Assembly: GCF_000418325.1 (NCBI RefSeq)
Contig: NC_021658.1
Location: 12,752,501-12,816,500 of the forward strand
Source of the DNA: Sorangium cellulosum So0157-2
Lineage (GTDB): Bacteria; Myxococcota_A; Polyangia; Polyangiales; Polyangiaceae
DNA: 64,000 nucleotides
Reading direction: 5' to 3'
The notes under the pieces are model-generated. The model worked only from the letters and a program-made list of their open reading frames with translations, ran no database searches and was not told the DNA's origin. Made by a program: the position numbers and the translations under genes. How positions within the stretch are numbered: the first letter of the stretch is position 1; the number at the start of each line of letters is the position of its first letter. Below are positions 8,910 through 16,471 of the stretch, one piece after another.

Positions 8910-9974
8910 ATGCGTGCGCGAGGCGCTCGATCCGGCGGTCTCCTGGGAGGGCTCCTTACCACGCTCTGTCTGGCGCTCGGCGCCGGCGGGTGCGCCCTCC
9001 CCACGCGGATCACCTCGGTGGACGCGGAGGTGGCCCGGGTCCAGACGCCGGCGGCGATCGACGAGGGGCTCCGCAAGCTGGAGGAGGCGGAGACCCAGCG
9101 GCGCGTCGCGCGGGTGATGGCGAGCCCGGAGATCAGGGCGGCGCAGCGGCAGCTCGTCGCCGGGCTGATCGACGGCACGCTCGCCTCGCTGAGCGCGGAG
9201 GACCGGGCCGCGCGCATCGACGCGCTCACCGCGCAGTACGCGCGCGGGGTCGTGCGGAGCGCGATCCGCGGGGTGCTCGACGGGGCGCTCGACGAGGACG
9301 GCCGGCGCGAGCTCCAGCGCGCGGCCGGATCGCTCGTGGCGGCGAGCGTCCAGCAGCTCAAGGAGAGCCTCGACGAGGCCGATCTCGGCCCGTCCGTGGC
9401 GGCGGCGATGCGCGAGCAGCTCGGCCCGGCGCTCCAGGCGGTCATCGCCGAGGACCTCGGCCCCGGGGTGACGTCGCTGCTCGGCAGCGAGGAATTCCGG
9501 CGCGCGCTGGGCGACACGGCGCGCGTCGTCGCCCGCGAGATGGTCGCCGGCGCGAACGACGCGCTCATCGAGGCGCAGCAGCGGGGCGAGCGGCGGGACG
9601 ACTCGATGCTCTCGCGCATCGGCCACCTCGCCGACCAGGGCGCGCAGCTCGTCAGCACGATCACCTGGCTGCTCGGCGCGGCCGCGGTCGCGCTCGCGGT
9701 CTGGGTGACGATGCTGCTCGTGCAGCGCAAGCGCTACCGCGCCGAGATCGAGCGGCGCGCGCGGGCGCGCCTGCTCCTCGAGGCGATCGAGGCGACCGAG
9801 GGCAAGCCCTGGTCGGACGAGCTGCTCGCGACGCTCGAGGACCGCTTCCGGACCGAGGAGGAGGCCGCCGAGCTCGCGCTCCGCCGCGCCCGGCGCAGGG
9901 TCGTCGGGGCGCGCGCCCGCGCGAACGGCGCGAGCGGCGCCGACGGCGACCTGCCGAGGCCGCCGCCCCGCTGA
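8910..9974 (+). CDS. Lipoprotein-like membrane protein, unknown function
   Basis: A 354-residue protein of unknown function. From the ATG at 8910 it has a short basic N-terminus, a hydrophobic stretch (LLGGLLTTLCLALGAGG) and a Cys at about residue 29, suggesting a lipoprotein signal, although the -3 position is not ideal. The body is highly charged and helical (about 35-240). A second membrane helix at about 248-270 (ITWLLGAAAVALAVWV) is followed by an Arg-rich helical tail. Anchoring at both ends would place the body in the periplasm. ATGs at 8859 and 8781 are alternative starts but give no better signal peptide. It lies 55 bp before rseP and may be co-transcribed with it. Confidence 0.65.
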   Translation: MRARGARSGGLLGGLLTTLCLALGAGGCALPTRITSVDAEVARVQTPAAIDEGLRKLEEAETQRRVARVMASPEIRAAQRQLVAGLIDGTLASLSAEDRAARIDALTAQYARGVVRSAIRGVLDGALDEDGRRELQRAAGSLVAASVQQLKESLDEADLGPSVAAAMREQLGPALQAVIAEDLGPGVTSLLGSEEFRRALGDTARVVAREMVAGANDALIEAQQRGERRDDSMLSRIGHLADQGAQLVSTITWLLGAAAVALAVWVTMLLVQRKRYRAEIERRARARLLLEAIEATEGKPWSDELLATLEDRFRTEEEAAELALRRARRRVVGARARANGASGADGDLPRPPPR

Positions 9975-10029
9975 GCCGTCGCTCCCCAGTGGTCACCGCG
10001 CCCGGCCTCGCGTAAAGAGAGCCGCCGCC

Positions 10030-11700
10030 GTGGACCTCCTGTATTTCGCGCTGCTCTGCTCCGTGCTCATCTTCGTGCACGAGCTCGGCCACTTCGTGTG
10101 CGCGAAGATCTTCGGCGTGAAGGTCCTCACCTTCTCGATCGGCTTCGGCCCCCGGGTGCTGCGCTTGCGGGGCCGGGAGACGGAGTACTGCATCGCGCTC
10201 CTGCCCCTCGGCGGCTTCGTGAAGATGCTCGAGGAGAACCGGCAGGAGGCGGTGCTCCCCGAGGATCGCAAGCGCACCTTCGAGTCCCAGGCGCTCTGGA
10301 AGCGCGTGATCATCGTCATGTCCGGCCCGGCGATGAACGTGCTCTTCCCGGTGCTCCTCTATTTCGCCGTCTTCGTCGGGGAGAGCCGCTTCGTCCCGCC
10401 GACGGTCGGCGTGGTCCTGCCGGGGCACCCGGCCGAGGGCCGGCTGTTCCCGGGCGATCGGATCCTCGAGGTGGACGGCGAGCGCGTCAGCACCTTCGCC
10501 GAGCTCCACCGCATCGTCGCCAAGAGCCCGAACCAGGAGCTCCGGCTCAAGGTGTTCCGCAACAAGGATCACGTCGAGGTCACGGTCGTCCCGGAGGAGA
10601 AGGTCGTCCAGAAGCCGCTCGAGATCGTCGATCGGGTGGGCGAGATCGGCATCAAGCCGAGCCGCCCTGCCGCCGTGGTCGGCGTCTCGCGGCCCGACTC
10701 GCCGGCGTTCCGGGCCGGGCTCCGCACCTTCGACGTCGTGACCGAGGTGCGCGGCACGCCGGTGAAGACGTTCGCCGACCTGGAGCTCGCGCTCGAGGAG
10801 AGCCGCGGCGCCACGGTGCCGGTCACGTACCTGCGCCCGGTGCCGGTGTCGCACGCGCTCGGCGGGCTGGCCGAGCTCGCCGTCTACGAGTCGGGCGTCG
10901 CCGCGCTGACCCCGGAGAGCGGCCACGGCGATCTGCTGGCGCGGACCGGCATCGAGCCGGCCGATCTCTACGTCGCCGAGGTGCCCGTGGGCTCGGCCGA
11001 GTGGGACGCCGAGCTCCGGCCGGGCGATCGCATCACCGAGGTCGACGGGGTCGAGGTCACCGCCTGGTCGACGTTCGTCGAGCTGCTGTTCGCGGCGCCC
11101 GACCGGCCGCACGTGATCACCTGGCAGCGCTCGGGCCAGCGCAAGAGCGGCACGATCGAGCTCCGGCGCGAGGACTGGGTCGACGAGTACGGCCAGCACC
11201 GCCCGCGCTTCTACCTGCGCGCGTCGAACTGGTCGCCGATGGTGGCCGAGCCCTACGTCGAGAGCCCGTCCGCGTTCCGGTTCGCCCTGGAGAGCGCCAT
11301 CGACGAGACGTACGACGTCATCCGGTTCATCGTGGTCGGGATCGTCCGCATCATGGAGGGCAAGGTCAGCATCTCCACGCTGGGCGGCCCCATCACGGTG
11401 TACGACGTGATCGGCGAGGAGGGCGCGAAGGGGGTCAGCTATTTCGTCTGGGCGATGGCGGTCATCTCGATCAACCTTGGGCTCATCAACCTGCTGCCCA
11501 TCCCCGTGCTCGACGGCGGTCATCTCCTGTTCTTCACGTTCGAGGCCGTGCTGCGGCGCCCGCTGCCGCTGCGCGTCCGCGAGATCGCGAGCCTGGTCGG
11601 GCTCATGGTGCTCATCGGCCTGATGGGCATCGCGTTCAAGAACGACGTCGAGCGCCGCTGGGACGTGATCCAGGGGCAGTTCAAGGAGCTCGTTGGCTGA
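10030..11700 (+). CDS. rseP: RseP-type site-2 zinc metalloprotease with three PDZ domains
   Basis: An intramembrane protease that cuts membrane-bound anti-sigma factors and other single-pass substrates. The zinc motif HELGH is at residues ~17-21 in the first membrane helix. The second motif, with the Asp ligand, is NLLPIPVLDGGH near 493-504. Between them lie three PDZ-like segments (starting near 130, 215 and 315) instead of the two of E. coli RseP, which explains the length of 556 versus about 450 residues. C-terminal membrane helices follow. GTG at 10030 places MDLLYFALLCSVLIF directly before the zinc motif. The end overlaps the rRNA methyltransferase gene by 8 bases. The clients could include the membrane partners of the ECF factors in this window, but that is inference. 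Confidence 0.93.
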   Translation: MDLLYFALLCSVLIFVHELGHFVCAKIFGVKVLTFSIGFGPRVLRLRGRETEYCIALLPLGGFVKMLEENRQEAVLPEDRKRTFESQALWKRVIIVMSGPAMNVLFPVLLYFAVFVGESRFVPPTVGVVLPGHPAEGRLFPGDRILEVDGERVSTFAELHRIVAKSPNQELRLKVFRNKDHVEVTVVPEEKVVQKPLEIVDRVGEIGIKPSRPAAVVGVSRPDSPAFRAGLRTFDVVTEVRGTPVKTFADLELALEESRGATVPVTYLRPVPVSHALGGLAELAVYESGVAALTPESGHGDLLARTGIEPADLYVAEVPVGSAEWDAELRPGDRITEVDGVEVTAWSTFVELLFAAPDRPHVITWQRSGQRKSGTIELRREDWVDEYGQHRPRFYLRASNWSPMVAEPYVESPSAFRFALESAIDETYDVIRFIVVGIVRIMEGKVSISTLGGPITVYDVIGEEGAKGVSYFVWAMAVISINLGLINLLPIPVLDGGHLLFFTFEAVLRRPLPLRVREIASLVGLMVLIGLMGIAFKNDVERRWDVIQGQFKELVG

Positions 11701-13162
11701 CCGGGCACAACGCGGCGGGCGCGACGGCGGCGGCGCCGCGGCGCGCTCCGGGGAGAGCGCCGCGCGCGCGGTGGCCGCGCGCGTGCTCGCGCGGGTGTGG
11801 GGCTCGGACGCGTTCGCGTCGGCGGCCCTCGACGCCGAGCTGCGGCGCGCCCCGGCGCTCGACCCGCGGGACGTGGGCCTCGCGACCGAGCTCGTCTACG
11901 GCGTCCTGCGCGCGCAGGCGGCGCTCGAGGCGCGGATCGCCGAGCTCGCCGCGAAGGGCCGCTGGACGGCGGATCCGCTGGTGCGCGCGCACGTGCTGAT
12001 GGGCGCGTACTCGCTGTGCTTCCTCGATCGCGTCCCCCCGTTCGCGGCCGTCTCCGAGGCGGTGGACGGCGCCCAGGCGGCCGGCGGGCCGCGCGTCGGC
12101 GCGTTCGCGAACGCCGTGCTGCGCAAGGTCGCGGCGGCCGTGGAGGCCGGCGGTCCGGCGCCGGGGTGGCCGGGGGGCGCGCTGCGCCGCTCGCTCGGCC
12201 GCGCCGCGGCCGAGGCGTTCCTGTCGGCCGGCCCGGTGCCGCCGCCGACCGGCCTTTGCCTTTCGCCCGGCGAGGACCGCGACGCGTGGCTCGCGGCGCT
12301 GCGGGGGGCTGCGCCCGCCGCGACGTTCGAGGCGGGGCGCGTCTCGCCGGCCGCGATCGTCGCGCGTGGGGCGGGCGATCTGCGGCGGCTCCCCGGCTTC
12401 GGCGCGGCGTGGATCGGCCAGGAGGAGGGGGCGCAGGCGCTCGCGTTCGCGCTCGGCGCGCGGCCTGGCGAGCGGGTGCTCGACGCTTGCGCCGGCCGGG
12501 GCAACAAGTCGTGGCTCCTGTCGCGCGCGGTGCTCCCCGGGGGCGCGGTGGACGCGGCGGACCTGTATCCCGCGAAGCTCTCGCAGCTGCGCGCGGCGCT
12601 GAGCGCGCCCCCGGCGAGCTCGGAGGGCGCCGGCGCCGAGGGCGGGGGCGGCGAGGCCGCAGGCGCCGAGGGCGGGGGCGCAGGCGCGCGCGGCGGGCTG
12701 GAGCGGGCCGCGGCGTTCGTCCGCGAGACGTACGCCGTGGACTGGACGGTGGGCGCGGGCGACGTCCCCGAGGGTTACGACCGGGTGCTCGTCGACGCGC
12801 CCTGCTCCGGGGTGGGCACGCTGCGGCGGCGCCCGGAGATCGCGCTCCGGCGCGCGGCGGACGACCTCCCGCGCCTCGCCGACCTGCAGGTCGCGATCGC
12901 GCGCCGCGCGGCGACGCGCGCCCGGGACGGCGGTCGGCTCGTGTTCGCGGTGTGCAGCGTGCTGCGCGAGGAGTGCGAGGCCGTGGCGGCGCGGCTCGCG
13001 GCCCCGGCGGACGACGACCTCGGCGTCCGGCTCGAGCCGGCGCCGTTCGACGCGGAGCTCGCGCGGGAGCTCGCGGGGGCCGGGGACGCGTTCCGGCTCT
13101 TGCCGCACGTGCACGGCACGGACGGGTACTTCGCGGCGATGTTCGTCGTGCGGCGGCGGTGA
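11693..13162 (+). CDS. RsmB/NOP2-type RNA (cytosine-5) methyltransferase
   Basis: A 489-residue SAM-dependent methyltransferase of the RsmB (16S rRNA m5C967) type. The N-terminal ~150 residues are a NusB-like helical RNA-binding domain. The SAM-binding motif is DACAGRGNKSWLL (~263). The catalytic-site cysteines are in DAPCSGVGTLRRRPE (~368) and FAVCSVLREE (~420). A Gly/Ala/Glu-rich low-complexity insert at about 305-340 interrupts the methyltransferase fold and is not typical. Translation probably starts at TTG 11693, inside the end of rseP (stop 11698-11700), which suggests translational coupling. A later start is possible because the first 25 residues are low-complexity. Confidence 0.88.
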   Translation: MADRAQRGGRDGGGAAARSGESAARAVAARVLARVWGSDAFASAALDAELRRAPALDPRDVGLATELVYGVLRAQAALEARIAELAAKGRWTADPLVRAHVLMGAYSLCFLDRVPPFAAVSEAVDGAQAAGGPRVGAFANAVLRKVAAAVEAGGPAPGWPGGALRRSLGRAAAEAFLSAGPVPPPTGLCLSPGEDRDAWLAALRGAAPAATFEAGRVSPAAIVARGAGDLRRLPGFGAAWIGQEEGAQALAFALGARPGERVLDACAGRGNKSWLLSRAVLPGGAVDAADLYPAKLSQLRAALSAPPASSEGAGAEGGGGEAAGAEGGGAGARGGLERAAAFVRETYAVDWTVGAGDVPEGYDRVLVDAPCSGVGTLRRRPEIALRRAADDLPRLADLQVAIARRAATRARDGGRLVFAVCSVLREECEAVAARLAAPADDDLGVRLEPAPFDAELARELAGAGDAFRLLPHVHGTDGYFAAMFVVRRR

Positions 13163-13207
13163 CGGCGCGCTCGCGCCCGTCGCCCTCGTGACGGCGCGCT
13201 CGCGCCC
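13159..13207. repeat. Short direct repeat with small hairpins after the methyltransferase gene
   Basis: A 20-base sequence beginning GTGACGGCGCGC at 13159 is repeated at 13188 (period 29). Each copy contains a small GGCGC/GCGCC inverted repeat. It spans the stop codon of the methyltransferase gene, in the gap to the convergent pseudogene, and may act as a transcription stop. Confidence 0.4.
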
Positions 13208-13263
13208 ACCGCCTTTCACGGCCCGTCGACGCGGCGGCGAGCGCCTTCGGTCGGGCCTCTCGG

Positions 13264-14315
13264 TCAGGCGCGGAGGACCGTGACCCGGCGGCCCGACGGG
13301 GTGAGCGCCTCCTCGAAGCGGGTGCCCGACTCGGGGTCGGCCCCGGGCCGGCGGTCGAAGATCACCACGACGCCGGTGTCGAGGGACAGCCCGTCGAGAG
13401 TTGCGTCGATCTGGGTGAGCGCCTTCGGCAGCGGGTCTCTCTCGCCGGCGCGCCAGACCTTGAGCTCGATCGCCTCCCGCTGCCAGGCGCGCTTGCCGTC
13501 CTCCCCGGTGTGGGGCCAGCGCACGAGCAGGTCGATGCGGCCGCGGCCGACGCCGTACTCCCGGTCCACGTGGCCGCCGCCGTTCACCACGCGCTGCAGG
13601 TACGCCATGAGCACGAGCTGCGGCGCCACCTCGTGGTAGGGCATGCGGCCGGCGAGCACCGCGCCGTGCTCGCGCCAGAACGCGGCGAACTCGCGCAGCA
13701 GGCGCGCGACGTCGAAGCGCCCGTCGGGCCGGACGAACGCGCGCGGCTCGACGGCGATGGCGTCCTCGGCGGGGCTCGCGAGGACGCGGACGATCACCTC
13801 GCGGTAGATCGGGTTGGCGATCCGGAGAAGTGATCCGGCCGCTCGGGGAAGCCCGACCTGAGCTGGCGCAGCACGCTGAGGAGGCCTTGACCGCGGAGCG
13901 CGTCGATCTCGTCGAAGAAGAGCGCCAGCGGGCGCGGGCACGCCTCGGCCCACGCGCTGAGCGCCGCGACGAGCAGGCCGGTGTCCGAGGCCGGCGGGCG
14001 GAGCTCGGCGGGCAGCGCCTGCTCGGCGCGCTTGCGGATGGTGTCGAGGATGGCGCGCTGGGCCGCCGCGTAGTCGTCGCCCGCCGTCTCCCCGGTCTCG
14101 CACGAGAAGTGGAGCGCCGCGTGGCGGCCGGACGCGGTGAGCTCCTCGGCGAGCGCGCGCAGCGTCGTTGTCTTGCCGGTCTGACGGGGCGCGTGCACGA
14201 CGAAGTAGCTCGCCTGCTCGACGAGGGCCGGGGCCTCCGGCAGGCGCTCGGCCGCAGGGAGCATGTAGTGCAGGTCGGGGCGGCAGGGACCGGCCGTGTT
14301 GAAGCGGCGGCTCAT
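13264..14315 (-). pseudogene. Remnant of an AAA-like ATPase with PD-(D/E)XK-type C-terminus (internal deletion)
   Basis: The first part, from ATG 14315, reads as a P-loop ATPase. Walker A is PRQTGKTTT (~43) and Walker B is LALFFDEIDALRG (~131), then the frame reaches LRSGFPERPDHF. From memory, relatives then have roughly 150 more residues (sensor and winged-helix parts) before a segment IANPIYREVIVRVL. Here that segment follows at once but in another frame, at about 13,829. The C-terminal frame keeps a nuclease-like core, RGRIDLLVRW followed by EAIELKVWR (D...ExK). The gene has therefore lost its middle and its frame. The stop of the N-terminal frame is near 13794. Both halves are otherwise well preserved, so the deletion looks recent. 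Confidence 0.75.
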
Positions 14316-14662
14316 GGGGCGAGCCTGGCGGTCGCAGCGCCGGGGGGCAAGAGGCTCGCCGGGAATTCGGGGGGCCGCTCGTGCGCGCGGCCATGAGCGC
14401 GGTTGGCGGGCGAGACCGTCCCCCGACCGCGGAGCGCGGGGGTGGTGGATCAAGGCTCCCGCTGCTGATACCGCATCGCCCAGACTCATCCCTGAATGAG
14501 GAGATGAGGAACCACACAGGCACAGAGGGAGAGAAGAGTAGAGAGATGATCCAGACCGGCAGGCCTTCGCCGGAGCACCCCTCGATCCCGTGATCTTCGA
14601 GACGTCGCGCGGCCGCCAGCGGCTGTACCGTGCCGCGCGCGTGTGAGAGGATCGCTCTCCCC
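14316..14662. other. Intergenic region, no gene supported
   Basis: A 347-bp gap between the AAA pseudogene and the small gene at 14663, which diverge. It is less GC-rich at about 14495-14560. No RNA gene, strong hairpin or repeat is seen. A purine-rich GAGAGG at 14645-14650 may be the ribosome-binding site of the downstream gene. Confidence 0.4.
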
Positions 14663-14968
14663 ATGAAGAGGATCAAGCTCAAGCTCCACAGCGACGAGTA
14701 CCACCTCAGCGCCGTCGGCTACCTGTTCGAGGACCCCGCCCCCGCCGGGGATCCGGCCGGGGTGAAGCCGTTCTCGATCCGCAACACGGTCTTCCCCGAG
14801 TTCGACCTGGAGCCCGGCAGCTACGTATTCCGCTTCAGGGTCCGGAACGGCAGCGGCAAGTTCCAGATCTTCGCCTTCGACCCCAAGACGAACCAGAGCA
14901 CCCGCGCCGATTACGACACGTCGAACGGCGCCGAGAACCTCACCTTCAAGTTCACGGTGGCGCCATGA
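14663..14968 (+). CDS. Small hypothetical protein, first gene of a coupled pair
   Basis: A 101-residue protein with no family I recognise. It is predicted to be largely β-strand (MKRIKLKLHSDEYHLSAVGY, later YVFRFRVRNGSGKFQIFAF) with no signal peptide or membrane helix. It could be a small β-sandwich domain. Its stop overlaps the ATG of the next gene (ATGA at 14965-14968), so the two are translationally coupled and probably functionally linked. The start at 14663 is preferred; a GTG at 14630 would add 11 residues. Confidence 0.6.
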   Translation: MKRIKLKLHSDEYHLSAVGYLFEDPAPAGDPAGVKPFSIRNTVFPEFDLEPGSYVFRFRVRNGSGKFQIFAFDPKTNQSTRADYDTSNGAENLTFKFTVAP

Positions 14969-16221
14969 GAACATCCCTGCTGCTCCTGCACACCGCAGCG
15001 CTGCTGTCGCTCTCGCTCTCGCTGGCGGCGCCGGCGCGTGCCCAGGGCGCGGCGCCGCCGTCGGAGCCCGCGCCCCCCGCCCCACCCGCCCCCCCGGCGC
15101 CCGCCCCGCCCGCCGCCCCGAGCGCGCCCGCCGCCCCGCCGCCGGACGCCGGCCCAGCCGCGGCGCCCGCGCAGCCGGGCGCCCCCATCGCCCCCATCGC
15201 CCCCATCGCGCCCGCCTCGCCCGCGGGCGGCGCCCCCATCGCGCCGGCCGGCACGGGCCGCGAGCTCGTCTACCTCGTGCCGGCCGAGGTCACGGGCACC
15301 TCGGGCGGCGCGGCGCTCGCGCGCGTCGGCTTCGGGGTGCTGGCCGGCTTCGGCGAGGTGACCGATCCGACGGCGTGGGACGTGAGCACCGTGCTCGAGG
15401 CCGAGGTGGCGACCGAGGACGGCCTCGCCACGCTGATCGGCCTCTCGAGCGCCGACGAGACGGCCCAGGCGCCCATCGGGAGCCTGCGCCTGTCGGCCTC
15501 GTTCGCGCGACTCGACTTCGAGGGCGAGGGCAGCTCGGCGTATCCGCCGCTGATCCTCTACGTCGGCGGCGCGGTCGGGCGCACCCGGTTCAGCTATCTC
15601 GGCCCCGGCCCCGGGCGGCGCGACACGAGCCTGCCGCCGACCTACGAGCCGCGCGAGCGCATCGCCGTTCCCTGGAGCGCCGGCGCCGCGGCCGTCTACG
15701 TCGGCGAAGGCGGGAAGAAGCTCGCGCCGACCATCGAGGGGCAGATCGCGTTCGACTCGCGCTGGACCGCGTCGACCGACACGCTCCAGTGGTGCGAGCC
15801 CGCGGGCGACGTCGTCGCCGGCGTCGATCCGATCACCCAGTCGACCACCTTCGCCCCGGCCTCGCGCTGCAAGCGCGAGGTGCTCGGCGCGCCGAGGAAG
15901 AGCCAGGAGCTCACCCTCACGGCGCACGCCGGGATCGTCGACAAGGTCGCGAACGCCACGTTCCGCGCGGCGTTCGGCGCGCGCGTCGCGGTCGCGCTCA
16001 ACGACGAGGCGCCGGACGACGTCCGCATCAGCCTGCGCGCTCCGGTCTACGTGACGCTGGCGCGCGCGCCGGAAGGGACGAAGTACCGCGGGCTCATCCG
16101 GCTGATGCCGGCGCTCAGCATCGACCGGCGCTCGACCGGCGAGACGGACGTCGGCGGCATGCTCGAGATCAGCTTCCTCGGCCAGCGCGCGATGTTCTCC
16201 GACAACTACACGGACCTCTGA
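14965..16221 (+). CDS. Secreted protein with Pro/Ala-rich linker, unknown function
   Basis: A 418-residue exported protein. A clear signal peptide (MRTSLLLLHTAALLSLSL, cleavage after ARAQ at about 27) is followed by a Pro/Ala linker at about 28-95 containing PPAPPAPPAP and IAPIAPIAP repeats. The remaining ~320 residues form a β-rich domain with many Tyr/Gly/Thr positions and two Cys (about 275 and 302) that could pair. The β-rich C-terminal part could be an outer-membrane or periplasmic barrel-like domain, but no family is recognised. It overlaps the upstream small gene by ATGA. Confidence 0.7.
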   Translation: MRTSLLLLHTAALLSLSLSLAAPARAQGAAPPSEPAPPAPPAPPAPAPPAAPSAPAAPPPDAGPAAAPAQPGAPIAPIAPIAPASPAGGAPIAPAGTGRELVYLVPAEVTGTSGGAALARVGFGVLAGFGEVTDPTAWDVSTVLEAEVATEDGLATLIGLSSADETAQAPIGSLRLSASFARLDFEGEGSSAYPPLILYVGGAVGRTRFSYLGPGPGRRDTSLPPTYEPRERIAVPWSAGAAAVYVGEGGKKLAPTIEGQIAFDSRWTASTDTLQWCEPAGDVVAGVDPITQSTTFAPASRCKREVLGAPRKSQELTLTAHAGIVDKVANATFRAAFGARVAVALNDEAPDDVRISLRAPVYVTLARAPEGTKYRGLIRLMPALSIDRRSTGETDVGGMLEISFLGQRAMFSDNYTDL

Positions 16222-16471
16222 CCGCAGCCGCCGGGCCGAGCAGCACGCGCGCCCTCCGCGCAGCGCGTGCCGCTCCGCGCAGCGCGTGCCGCGCGCGCCC
16301 TCCGCGCAGCGCGTGCCGCGCGCGCCCGCACGGCGCGGCGGTCCCGGGCGCCCGGCCCGACCCGGCACTTTCTTGGCCCACCGCGCCAGCCTCCGCTACC
16401 GACGCACGAGAGCAGCGGAGGTGGACCCGGAAGCATCGGGTGGATCGCCGCAGCTCGCTAGGGAGACAGCG

